NCBI GenBank assembly: GCA_017303475.1
Contig: JAFLBO010000015.1
Span: 62,001 to 126,000 of the forward strand
Source of the DNA: Chitinophagales bacterium
GTDB lineage: Bacteria; Bacteroidota; Bacteroidia; Chitinophagales; Saprospiraceae
Length of the DNA: 64,000 nucleotides
Direction: 5' to 3'
Shown: positions 9,301 to 16,505 of the stretch, piece by piece
How the letters are laid out: each line of letters starts with the position of its first letter
How positions within the stretch are numbered: the stretch's first letter is position 1
Translations under genes and position numbers: made by a program
The notes under the pieces: generated by a model
Told to the model about the DNA's origin: nothing
Seen by the model: the letters and a program-made list of their open reading frames with translations, nothing else
Databases searched by the model: none

Positions 9301-9386
9301 TCACTAAAGAAGATGTGATCAGTGGCAAATCAGTAGAAGCTGCTCCGGCTGAAAAACCAGCCAAGGAGAAAAAAGAAAAAGCCTGA
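6327..9386 (+). CDS. secDF: Protein translocase subunit SecDF (fused)
   Basis: The 1019-aa protein joins SecD and SecF, the usual arrangement in Bacteroidota. It uses the proton gradient to help pull preproteins through SecYEG on the periplasmic side. An N-terminal membrane helix (FFLIALTIVCLYQYLLVI) is followed by the SecD signature LGLDLKGGMSVLLQV, a large periplasmic part, the membrane block with VDANVIIYERIREEL, then SecF with LGVDFKGGYSF and NDTVIVYDRIREFM. The duplicated DANVIIYERI/NDTVIVYDRI motifs mark the two halves. The C-terminus is a short Lys/Glu/Ala tail. It is a single-gene unit with its own promoter and a strong downstream hairpin terminator. Confidence 0.97.
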   Translation: MQSKGVVRFFLIALTIVCLYQYLLVIPTNNIESDARAHADNCAGSNPKLGWQGCYAQYLDSLSTETVFEIPLIKKFTYADLKKSQLAMGLDLKGGMSVLLQVDLRDFLVSLSGNSTDPNFIKALDRAKELQKSQQGDYITLFAQAWKELGEGRSLASIFARNEASTIKFDAPDADAINTIRTLANGTVDETYKRLKQRIDKLGVVQPNVSLDAARDLIQVELPGIDNPARAREMLTGQAKLEFWETYRIQDEGVIQGFTEADKLLKADAAAASGQIIEKDTTYEFPKGADGKPDSTKEKVPVITDRLNIDSVAGPLISKMSLNGQGGSVLAWVDKNKMATVMEYLTRPAVAAKFPADMAFRWGRKPVDDAQGTTEGLNGKFELYAVKKRPGSDKAPLDGSVVTVARADPDPTTGEIQVSLQMNNDGAKIWADMTTKAANAGNREVAILLDDEVVSAPRVINPITGGSTSITGGFTLEEAQDLAQILQVGKLPAGTTIVQESQVGPSLGADNINKSLVTMALSVLFLCLFMVAYYNKGGWISVVALLANIFFILGTLASMGTVLTLPGIAGIVLTLAAAVDANVIIYERIREELRNGLTMAKAVSTGFTRALTAIIDANATMILTALVLMYFGLGPIKGFGTVLLIGIICSMFTAVLVGRYITEWWLEKGRDINYSRPWSENWLVGFHYDWIGKRKTAYAISLAIIAIGVASFFMRGFELGVDFKGGYSFNVAFDKPVDIEQLRGPLTTAFGGNPVIKAVNTANTYNITTSYLIEEQGQDVVDRVATKLHEGITAAGYSSDLESFKKTNSSGTHIVSSSQVSATVADDIRNSSFKAGFWALGLIFLFLLIRFRRWQFSLGAVLSLAHDALIMLTFFSLLHGIVPFSLEIDQAIIACILTVIGFSVNDTVIVYDRIREFMHTYAGRKKEDVFNLAINTTLSRTLITSGTIFVVVLLLFVFGGSAIRGFAFGMLVGILFGTYSSIFVASALVVDFTKEDVISGKSVEAAPAEKPAKEKKEKA

Positions 9387-9405
9387 TAGCGCTTTTGAAT
9401 AATAG

Positions 9406-9444
9406 AAAACCCCGGCTTGCAGTACCTGCGAGCCGGGGTTTTTC
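9406..9444 (+). terminator. Rho-independent terminator after secDF
   Basis: AAAACCCCGGCTtGCA and TGCgAGCCGGGGTTTT form a stem of about 14 bp with a short loop, followed by a T-rich run. It is symmetric enough to act in both directions. Confidence 0.85.
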
Positions 9445-9463
9445 TTTTTGGCAACAGACTGTC

Positions 9464-9471
9464 TACCTTTG
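9464..9471 (+). promoter_or_regulatory. -7 box TACCTTTG before the FG-GAP lipoprotein gene
   Basis: TACCTTTG lies 17 bases before the ATG at 9489, giving a leader of only about 10-12 bases. A TTTTTG stretch from the terminator tail lies upstream but at short spacing. Confidence 0.5.
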
Positions 9472-9488
9472 AGGATAAATATCTGATT

Positions 9489-11696
9489 ATGCATCGCTGT
9501 CTGTTCATCCTTGTTTCCTGCCTGCTGGTTTGGCAATGTTCCGGCAAAAAAACTGCTCCCGGGAAAGCGGCTAAAATGCCTAAAAATGGCCATGAAAAAA
9601 TGATTGCCATTCTGGACAGTATTTCCCAATACGCCGATCCCAATGAATGCTATAACCTGAATGCCAAAAAAGCCGCTCTGCTTAAGCAGCAATACGACAG
9701 TGCACCAGCAAAGGATAAGCTCACCATGCAACTTCGTTACGCCGACCAGATTTTACGTGCCGGCAAAAATGAGGCTGCCATCATGGAATTCCAGGACATC
9801 ATCAACAAACTGGGAGACCAGCTAACCCAACAAAGTAAACCAGTATACGAATTGCTGGCCTTGGCCTACCTGCGCCTCGGAGAGCAGCAAAACTGCATCA
9901 ACACCCACACCTCTGAATCCTGTATTTTGCCAATACAAGGCGCTGGGGTATATAAAATGACCTCAGGACCGGAAAGCGCCGTTAAAATCTACGAACGGGT
10001 ATTGAAAGATTTCCCGGAAGATGAACAGGTACGCTGGTTGCTCAACCTGGCTTACATGACCCTGGGTAAATGGCCTGATAGCGTACCAAAAGCCTACCTC
10101 ATTTCTCCTAAAGCATTTCAGGCCAAAGGTGATATAAAGTTCAGGGACATTGCCATTCCCATGGGACTGGATACCCGCGGATTGTCTGGCGGGGTTTGTA
10201 TGGAAGATTTCAACAACGATGGGCACCTGGATCTGTTTGTGACTTCCTATGGATTACGTGATCAATGCCGGTATTACCAAAACAATGGCGATGGGTCTTT
10301 CACAGAGCGCACAAAAGAGGCTAATTTAACCGGCATTCTGAGCGGATTAAGCACCAACCATGCCGATGTGGATAACGATGGTGACCGTGATATCCTGATC
10401 CTGCGCGGCGGCTGGCTCCTGGGCGGTACACACCCGAATTCTCTGCTGCGCAATAATGGCGATGGCACTTTTACTGATGTCACCATCGAATCCGGACTGC
10501 TTTCCTTCCATCCTACCCAGGCGGCTGACTGGGCAGATTTTGATGGCGACGGTTGGCTGGATTTGTTTATTGCCAACGAAACCCAGGATGCCAAAAGACC
10601 GCATCCCTGCGAGTTGTTTCGCAACAACGGCAATGGCACTTTCACCAATATTGCAGCCAAGTTGCATCTCGATTTTGTAGGTTTTTTTAAAGCTGCCACC
10701 TGGGGCGATCTTAACAACGACCAGCGTCCGGATCTGTATATCAGCAACCTGTATGGCGATAATAAGTTGTTGGTAAACCGCGGGGGCGCCTCACCGGAGG
10801 CATGGGTCTTTGAGGATATTGCCAAAAAAGCAGGAACTACCGGCTCCGGACATACCTTTCCGTCTTTTTTCTTTGATTATGACAACGACGGGCTGGATGA
10901 TATTTTTTGTTCTGATTACAGTATAGACTTGAACGATCAGGGACCGCGCCCGTATGTCAAAGAGATTTTAGGCAAACAACCACCCGGCTCCTGGATTTCA
11001 TTATACCATAATCAGGGCAATGAAAAATTTGAAAACAGAAGCAAACAAGCGGGGTTAAACACCATCACCTACGCCATGGGCAATAATTTTGGCGATCTGG
11101 ACAACGATGGCTGGACTGATATTTACCTGGGCACCGGCAAACCCGACCTCAGCTCCCTGATCCCCAACCGGATGTTTCGCAATGTAAACGGGCAACGCTT
11201 TGAGGATATTACCATGAACGGTTTTGGACAAATCCAAAAGGGCCATGGTGTTGCCTTTGGCGATTTGGACAACGACGGCGATCAGGACATTTACGTGGTG
11301 GTTGGCGGTGCGCTTGAGGGCGATTTATCCAATAATATACTGTTGGAAAACCCGGGCACTCCGTATCATTGGATTACCATATTCTGCGAAGGCAAAAACT
11401 GTAACCGGGATGCTATTGGCGCTAAAATCAAGGTAAATACGATACAGAAAGATGGCAAAAAGAGAAGCATTTGGGCTACCGTAGGCACCGGAGGCAGCTT
11501 TGGCGCCGCCAGCCTGCGGCAGGAAATCGGACTTGGCGATGCCACCCGAATTGAGTCTGTTGAAGTAACCTGGCCTAAGCCTGGCTTGCCGCCATCTGTT
11601 TATACCAATATTTCGCTGGACAGCCATATCAAACTTGTGGAAGGAAACAGCAGTGCAGAACCTGTAAATCTCACAACAACGAAGTTCAAGATCTGA
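9489..11696 (+). CDS. CRTAC1-like FG-GAP/VCBS repeat lipoprotein with UnbV/ASPIC tail
   Basis: The protein has 735 aa from the ATG at 9489. The lipobox region LVSCLLVWQCSG gives a lipid-anchored Cys at about residue 18. Helical TPR-like segments span about residues 40-200. Then come six or more FG-GAP/VCBS calcium-binding loops of the form DFNNDGHLDLFV, DVDNDGDRDIL, DFDGDGWLDLFI, DLDNDGWTDIYL and DLDNDGDQDIYV, which predict a beta-propeller. The end matches the UnbV domain (GAKIKVNT, LRQEIGLGDATRIESVEVTW). Such proteins are common outer-surface proteins of Bacteroidota; the ligand is unknown. A second FG-GAP protein with a different architecture lies at 42757-45606. Confidence 0.88.
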   Translation: MHRCLFILVSCLLVWQCSGKKTAPGKAAKMPKNGHEKMIAILDSISQYADPNECYNLNAKKAALLKQQYDSAPAKDKLTMQLRYADQILRAGKNEAAIMEFQDIINKLGDQLTQQSKPVYELLALAYLRLGEQQNCINTHTSESCILPIQGAGVYKMTSGPESAVKIYERVLKDFPEDEQVRWLLNLAYMTLGKWPDSVPKAYLISPKAFQAKGDIKFRDIAIPMGLDTRGLSGGVCMEDFNNDGHLDLFVTSYGLRDQCRYYQNNGDGSFTERTKEANLTGILSGLSTNHADVDNDGDRDILILRGGWLLGGTHPNSLLRNNGDGTFTDVTIESGLLSFHPTQAADWADFDGDGWLDLFIANETQDAKRPHPCELFRNNGNGTFTNIAAKLHLDFVGFFKAATWGDLNNDQRPDLYISNLYGDNKLLVNRGGASPEAWVFEDIAKKAGTTGSGHTFPSFFFDYDNDGLDDIFCSDYSIDLNDQGPRPYVKEILGKQPPGSWISLYHNQGNEKFENRSKQAGLNTITYAMGNNFGDLDNDGWTDIYLGTGKPDLSSLIPNRMFRNVNGQRFEDITMNGFGQIQKGHGVAFGDLDNDGDQDIYVVVGGALEGDLSNNILLENPGTPYHWITIFCEGKNCNRDAIGAKIKVNTIQKDGKKRSIWATVGTGGSFGAASLRQEIGLGDATRIESVEVTWPKPGLPPSVYTNISLDSHIKLVEGNSSAEPVNLTTTKFKI

Positions 11697-11819
11697 TCAA
11701 AAATTATGTAACAAATAGAGGTGATATATCCAAATCTGCTACATTCGCAGGTGTATTCACTCCCGTCTGCGGAAGGAAATACTGTTCAAAACAGAAAACA
11801 GCTTTAAACAAAACATAAC

Positions 11820-12197
11820 ATGAACGCCTTTCTTTCCCTTGGTCGCTGGTTATTTGCCATACCATTTGCCATTCTTGGCCTTATCAATTTATTGAGTATC
11901 GACGCCATGGTGCATTCTTTTGTACCAACCTACATGCCGATGCCAAAGGTTTGGGTGGTTTTTGGTGGAGTCAGCCTGGTTGCGGCTTCCCTGAGCATGC
12001 TGATTGGCAAGTGGGATAAACTTGCCTGTGTTTTGTTGGCTATTTACCTGTTGTTGATGGTTGCCTTGGTACATTTGCAGGCCGCCATGGGAGGAAGTAT
12101 CAGTGCGCAATTTTTGTTGTTCAAGGATATGGCATTGGCTGGAGCAGCCATGTTGTACGCTCAACAAATGGCACAAGACCGTTCTTTGATCGGATAA
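11820..12197 (+). CDS. DoxX-like small membrane protein
   Basis: The 125-aa protein has four predicted membrane helices (FAIPFAILGLINLL, VWVVFGGVSLVAASLSML, VLLAIYLLLMVALV, FLLFKDMALAGAAMLYA). Length, the N-terminal GRWLFAIPFAILG stretch and FKDMALAGAAML match the DoxX family, whose members are inner-membrane proteins of varied or unknown role. A hairpin terminator lies about 65 bases downstream. Confidence 0.75.
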   Translation: MNAFLSLGRWLFAIPFAILGLINLLSIDAMVHSFVPTYMPMPKVWVVFGGVSLVAASLSMLIGKWDKLACVLLAIYLLLMVALVHLQAAMGGSISAQFLLFKDMALAGAAMLYAQQMAQDRSLIG

Positions 12198-12262
12198 GGC
12201 AAAACACATTCATTTACAGGCATATACAGTTTATTGTCTGAAACAATGTGAATTACCGTTTA

Positions 12263-12290
12263 AAACTGCCAGGTTCGGGCAGTTTATTTT
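12263..12290 (+). terminator. Hairpin terminator after the DoxX-like gene
   Basis: AAACTGCC and GGCAGTTT form a perfect 8-bp stem with a 7-base loop, followed by ATTTT. Confidence 0.65.
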
Positions 12291-12473
12291 GGTCGAAACT
12301 TCCTGCCCGTTCAGAAGATTTGATGGCAAAAAAGTTTGCACTTACAAATGAAGTTTCGACTTTCGCCCCAGAATTGTTCTGTTGCCATCAGAACAGTTAA
12401 CCAATCAAGATTAGCAATCCATTCTATTGTATGAACAGCGTCGGCTGCTGAAAAGCAACCGGCGCTTTTTTTT
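12291..12473 (+). other. Structured gene-free stretch, possible small RNA
   Basis: This part of the 310-base gap before the MFS gene has no credible reading frame but three nested structures: an 11-bp inverted repeat GTCGAAACTTC (12292-12302) / GAAGTTTCGAC (12350-12360), a hairpin GTTCTG-N7-CAGAAC (12375-12393) and a strong terminator at 12437-12473. Since the DoxX-like gene already has its own terminator, a separate short transcript ending at 12473 is possible. No promoter box is clear. Confidence 0.3.
12437..12473 (+). terminator. Strong terminator with GAAA tetraloop and eight T
   Basis: GCGTCGG C TGCT - GAAA - AGCA A CCGGCGC forms an 11-bp stem (one G-T pair, one C-A mismatch) capped by a GAAA tetraloop and followed by eight T residues. 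Confidence 0.8.
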
Positions 12474-12558
12474 GGTACGATAATATTTTTCAGGTTTTGG
12501 AAACTAATTGGGCAGAATATCTATTTCTACCAAAGAAAGAGTCCGATCCACCCTGGCT

Positions 12559-13773
12559 ATGTTACAAAAACTCTACACCCATTGGCTATCCTCCTACCGG
12601 GGTATCCCACGCGTCATCTGGTACATTTCCATTGTAAGTCTGGTAAACCGCTGCGGCGCCTTTGTTATTTCCTTTTTATCGCTGTACATGACCAAAAAGC
12701 TTGGTTATCCGCTGGAATCGGCCGGATATGTCATGACTTTTTTTGGTGTTGGAGCCTTAAGTGGCGCATTCATCGGAGGCAAACTCACAGATCGTATCGG
12801 GTATTACCCTATACAATTCTGGAGTTTGATGCTGAATGGCATTATATTATTGCTGATGATGTTTGTGCGCGATATCTGGATGATGGGGGTGGCTGTATTT
12901 GCCATGAGTTTTTCCTCAGAAGTATTCCGACCTGCCAACTCTGTAGCCATGGCCCGGCATTGTGAACCCGAAACCCGCACCCGTTCCATTTCCTTGTATC
13001 GTATGGCCGTCAACCTGGGCTGGACCCTCGCGCCGGCATTGGGTGGCATGTTGGTAGCCTTTGGCTGGGAATGGCTGTTCTGGGTAGACGGGTTTACCTG
13101 TATTGCAGCCGCGTTCACCCTTATTTGGCTAGTGCCCAAAAAAGCTGAACCGTCAGCAGAATCGCTGGAAAATGCCGAAAATGGAACTATTACCCAAATC
13201 ATTTCTCCTTATCGCGACAAAAACTTCCTGAGCTTTGTCATTCTGACCATGATGGGCGCTATGGTTTTTATGCAAATACTTTGGACTATTCCGCTGTTTT
13301 GGGAGAAAAACTACGCTTGGACGGAGGCACAGATCGGCCGGATGCTGGCACTTAACGGGCTGATTGTATTCTTTGCAGAAATGCCGCTTATTCACCGGCT
13401 GGAGGGAAGAATTCCCGCCTTGCAATACGTACGTTTTGGTCTAATTCTATACGCTATATCCTACGCAGCATGCCTAATGCCGCCGGGTTACGCACCTGCA
13501 TTGATCTTTACGGTGCTTATTTCGTTTGGAGAAATGTTTGTAATGCCCTTTAGCAGCAATTTCGTTTTTGGGCGCTCCGAAGGTCCTAAACAGGGGCAGT
13601 ATATGGCGCTATATACCATGTCGTATTCGGTGGCCAATATTTTGGCGCCATTCCTGGGCACCCAGGTCATTGCAACCTGGGGATATAATTGCCTATGGAC
13701 GCTTGTGACAATTCTGGCGCTACTTACCTGCCTGGGGTTTTGGTTTTTGGAGAAAAAGCAGAAGATTACATGA
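12559..13773 (+). CDS. Major facilitator superfamily transporter
   Basis: The protein has 404 aa from the ATG at 12559; a TTG 17 codons upstream is a less likely start. About twelve membrane helices are evident. The MFS loop 2-3 motif appears as GGKLTDRIGYYP, and RPANSVAMARHCEP with RTRSISLYRMAVNLGWTLAPALGG fits the drug/sugar exporter-like half. A soluble loop of about 25 residues (KKAEPSAESLENAENG) joins the two six-helix halves. The substrate cannot be told. It converges on the next gene across a large inverted repeat. Confidence 0.88.
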   Translation: MLQKLYTHWLSSYRGIPRVIWYISIVSLVNRCGAFVISFLSLYMTKKLGYPLESAGYVMTFFGVGALSGAFIGGKLTDRIGYYPIQFWSLMLNGIILLLMMFVRDIWMMGVAVFAMSFSSEVFRPANSVAMARHCEPETRTRSISLYRMAVNLGWTLAPALGGMLVAFGWEWLFWVDGFTCIAAAFTLIWLVPKKAEPSAESLENAENGTITQIISPYRDKNFLSFVILTMMGAMVFMQILWTIPLFWEKNYAWTEAQIGRMLALNGLIVFFAEMPLIHRLEGRIPALQYVRFGLILYAISYAACLMPPGYAPALIFTVLISFGEMFVMPFSSNFVFGRSEGPKQGQYMALYTMSYSVANILAPFLGTQVIATWGYNCLWTLVTILALLTCLGFWFLEKKQKIT

Positions 13774-13940
13774 TTGAAGATTACATGATTGAAGATTACA
13801 TGATTGAAGATTACATGATTACATGATTGAAGAGGGTAGGCATGGAGCTTGAGGTGCCGTGGGGCTGAAGGTCCATCAGAATGCCAAACCGAACGCTGCC
13901 CTCTTCAATCATGTAATCATGTAATCTTCAATCATGTAAT
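13767..13940. repeat. GATTACATGATTGAA arrays forming a 31-bp inverted repeat between convergent genes
   Basis: Direct copies of GATTACATGATTGAA begin in the last codons of the MFS gene, and complementary copies lie before 13940. The inner parts, 13806-13836 and 13899-13929, are perfect 31-base complements separated by 62 bases. Both flanking genes have the C-poor strand of the word after their stop codon. A bidirectional terminator is one likely role. Confidence 0.9.
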
Positions 13941-13943
13941 TCC

Positions 13944-14537
13944 CTAGTCTCCACGATCCGCTTTCAGATTCAAAAACATTTTGAAGCCGAAATTAGCAGA
14001 AATGATTTTGGAGTTAACGTGATAATTGGCATCCAGAAACACCTCTGTGTTACGGAACACGTCGCGAATGAAGAAATAACCGAGCTCAGCGCCAACCAAA
14101 ACATCGAATTTATCAGGCGCTTCACCTTCCGGCTCCAGTGGATCAGAAATAAAGGCATAACGCAATCCGGCCTTGGCCATAGCCGTGAATGCTTTGGATT
14201 TGGTTTTAGCGCATTGATTACCATTGGTACGGTATTTACCGGCGCCAGCCTCCAGCAAAACATATGGCGTGGTTACAAAGGTTTCTTCTACCTCTTTAGA
14301 CTGTGGGTCCATGCTAAACACCGCGCCGCCGCCCAATCGGGCAGTACCCCAGTGAGATGCTATGTTCATGGCTGTTCCAACACCAACGCCAATCCTGTTG
14401 GCCACCAGGGTTACATCAGGAGCAGAAAGGTGTACCGAAGGAATATCCAAAAAAAGTCGGGGGCCCGTGGCGTACTGTGCCATTGCACTGGTACCGATAG
14501 CTGCAAAGGCAGCAAAACAAAGGAGGATTTTTTTCAT
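13944..14537 (-). CDS. Predicted outer-membrane beta-barrel protein, unknown
   Basis: The protein has 197 aa from the ATG at 14537, which begins a clear signal peptide (KKILLCFAAFAAIGTSAMAQ); an upstream ATG at 14573 would bury it. The mature protein has alternating polar/apolar strands, Gly-rich turns and an aromatic near the end (FGFKMFLNLK), as in small porin-like barrels of Bacteroidota. I do not recognise a named family. It converges on the MFS gene. The roughly 250 bases upstream are AT-rich and hold no gene. Confidence 0.65.
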   Translation of the reverse strand: MKKILLCFAAFAAIGTSAMAQYATGPRLFLDIPSVHLSAPDVTLVANRIGVGVGTAMNIASHWGTARLGGGAVFSMDPQSKEVEETFVTTPYVLLEAGAGKYRTNGNQCAKTKSKAFTAMAKAGLRYAFISDPLEPEGEAPDKFDVLVGAELGYFFIRDVFRNTEVFLDANYHVNSKIISANFGFKMFLNLKADRGD

Positions 14538-14784
14538 GAAGTGGTCAATTTTTCGTGTTAATTCGGGTGGCAAGATACTGTGTTAGGTTGTTTACGCTGC
14601 TTGGTAAGAATATCCTATTGATTTTTCAGCATAAGCGATCAAAAAACAAGCCATATAATAAAATAATTATTTGAATAATCATAATTTTACCAAAGATTAG
14701 ACGAATATCAAACATGAATTCAAAACATAAAAATTACAAACCCCGATAAAACTTATTTTTTGTCACATCAATAAGCAAAACGTT

Positions 14785-15210
14785 ATGAACACCAAGGTTA
14801 TTCTTGCCACTTTGGCCGGCGCCGTTACCAGCTTTCTTTCAGGTTGGGTAATCTACGGCATGCTGCTGAAAAATTTCATGGACGCCAACACCCTGGATTC
14901 AGGTCGGGCCTGTATGCGCCCGGATGAAGAAATGCTATTGTGGGCCATATTTGCAGCCTGCTTCTTTTGGTCGTTATTACTGGCACTTATTTTTACCCGC
15001 TGGGCTGGTATTTCCACCTTTAAAAGTGGCGCAATTGCCGGCGCCTGGGTCATGCTTCTGGTTGCTTTGGGAGCGGACTTTTACACCTATTCCATGATGA
15101 ATATTTATACCCTGAATGCACTATTTGTTGATGGGGCAGTGAACGCCATTCAAGGCGCACTGGTTGGTGGCGTTGTTGGCTGGGTGATTGGTTTTGGGAA
15201 TAAAGCTTAG
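14785..15210 (+). CDS. Four-helix membrane protein, DUF1761-like
   Basis: The 141-aa protein has membrane helices at about residues 5-27, 50-70, 78-100 and 115-138, including a Gly-rich last helix (GALVGGVVGWVIGFG). The layout resembles DUF1761 proteins, but that assignment is tentative. Function is unknown. A strong terminator follows 23 bases after the stop codon. Confidence 0.6.
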   Translation: MNTKVILATLAGAVTSFLSGWVIYGMLLKNFMDANTLDSGRACMRPDEEMLLWAIFAACFFWSLLLALIFTRWAGISTFKSGAIAGAWVMLLVALGADFYTYSMMNIYTLNALFVDGAVNAIQGALVGGVVGWVIGFGNKA

Positions 15211-15233
15211 GCTTGTACTTACGAATGAAAGTA

Positions 15234-15274
15234 ACAACGGCGAACCTTTCACCAGGGTTCGCCGTTGTCTTTTT
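15234..15274 (+). terminator. Rho-independent terminator
   Basis: ACAACGGCGAACC and GGTTCGCCGTTGT form a perfect 13-bp stem around an 9-base loop, followed by CTTTTT. Confidence 0.9.
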
Positions 15275-15307
15275 AATGCTATAACCGATTATAACATATC
15301 ACTGTCT

Positions 15308-16402
15308 ATGCGGCTTCTTTTGGTACTGTTCTTAATGGTTATCACCTGCTTTTCTTATAGTCAGGATACGCTCAAAACACCCTTTCAATGGGACGTTCGT
15401 CTCCATTCCGGTTTTATCATCCCCCACTCCCGGGAGATCATAAATGTAGCTCATTCGAACCCATATGGACTGGAATTAACTGCCCAATGGATATTGAATG
15501 ATCCAAGACACACCCGGAAGCTTGGGTTGATCAGCAAAAGAGGGTTTGCCTTTCATTACGTCAACTTTGATAATCCTGAAGTATTAGGCCACACCGCGGC
15601 GGTTGTTCCTTTTGTGGAACCCCTCGTCCAACCCTGGCGAAATTTTTACGGCTCTATCCGGTTTGGTTTGGGCCCTGCCTGGCTAACCAAACTATACGAT
15701 CCGGAAACCAACCCCACCAACTTATTCTTCAGCTTTCCCCTGAGCTTATGGGCTATGCTGAACGCCCATGTACATTACAAAATTAATCCGAAATGGGAAA
15801 TTTCTGCCGGAATCAACTACAACCATATCTCAAACGGCGGCATGAAAAACCCCAATAAGGGCATGAATTTTCCTACCTATAATGCCGGAATAAGCTATTC
15901 ACTGAAACCCGTGATCATGAACAGACCGGAAAAAAACAAGGATTGGAAAAACGAACCCAGTTATTACGGCCAGGTAAGTCTGATAGGCACACTCAAAAAT
16001 ATGGACCCTGCCCCGGGATACCCGGACCTCACCCGATGCTGGTCGTACGGCATCCAGCTTACCGGCGCAAAACGTGTTGGCCGCTTCAGCGCCCTTGCAC
16101 TCGGAACCGAATGGATTCACGACGGCTTTGCCGCTGAAACCCTGCGCAGGCAAAATATTCGTGCAAGCGCCTGGAAAGGCGGCGCCCTGGCCGGACATGA
16201 GCTGTTGGTTGGCAGGGTAAGTTTTGGCACTTATATGGGCGCCTACCTGTTCAATCCTTCCGGCGACCGCGACCCAGTCTATCAGAGATATATCCTGCAA
16301 TATCGTTTCGGGCGGCGTTTGATAGTGGGGAGCAGCTTAAAAGCGCACAGACAGGTGGCGGATGTGTTTGATCTGCGGATCGGATGGAGAGTGAGTGAGT
16401 GA
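15308..16402 (+). CDS. PagL-like acyloxyacyl hydrolase (lipid A 3-O-deacylase family)
   Basis: The protein has 364 aa from the ATG at 15308, which starts a signal peptide (RLLLVLFLMVITCFSYSQ); an in-frame start further upstream would read through the terminator. It is a beta-barrel with the PagL His-Ser motif in INYNHISNGGMKNPNKGMN, near residues 175-193. PagL enzymes remove the 3-O acyl chain of lipid A in the outer membrane. The protein is about twice the usual PagL length, as is normal for Bacteroidota members with a longer barrel. Function is inferred from the motif only. Confidence 0.78.
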   Translation: MRLLLVLFLMVITCFSYSQDTLKTPFQWDVRLHSGFIIPHSREIINVAHSNPYGLELTAQWILNDPRHTRKLGLISKRGFAFHYVNFDNPEVLGHTAAVVPFVEPLVQPWRNFYGSIRFGLGPAWLTKLYDPETNPTNLFFSFPLSLWAMLNAHVHYKINPKWEISAGINYNHISNGGMKNPNKGMNFPTYNAGISYSLKPVIMNRPEKNKDWKNEPSYYGQVSLIGTLKNMDPAPGYPDLTRCWSYGIQLTGAKRVGRFSALALGTEWIHDGFAAETLRRQNIRASAWKGGALAGHELLVGRVSFGTYMGAYLFNPSGDRDPVYQRYILQYRFGRRLIVGSSLKAHRQVADVFDLRIGWRVSE

Positions 16403-16403
16403 G

Positions 16404-16488
16404 TGGGTGAATGAGTGAATGAGTGAGTGAGTGGGTGAGTGAATGAGTGAATGGGTGAGTGAGTGAGTGGGTGAATGAGTGAGTGAGT
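16404..16488. repeat. GAATGAGTGAGTG tandem array after the PagL-like gene
   Basis: A tetranucleotide-based array of GTGA, GGGT and GAAT words starts right after the stop codon and ends at the FTCD promoter. It contains no C. The same words recur at 21072-21113, 28035-28199 and, more weakly, 29513-29534. Confidence 0.9.
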
Positions 16489-16493
16489 CGTTT

Positions 16494-16501
16494 TACCTTT
16501 G
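16494..16501 (+). promoter_or_regulatory. FTCD -7 box TACCTTTG, four bases before the ATG
   Basis: TACCTTTG ends at 16501 and the ATG is at 16506, so a transcript starting 5-7 bases after the box would be leaderless or nearly so. Confidence 0.6.
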
Positions 16502-16505
16502 CCCC

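Noticed and set aside
16479..16505. Upstream start of ftcD (SESFYLCP)
   Set aside because: It would lie in the repeat array and the TACCTTTG box, and family members begin with the LIECVPNFSEG segment.
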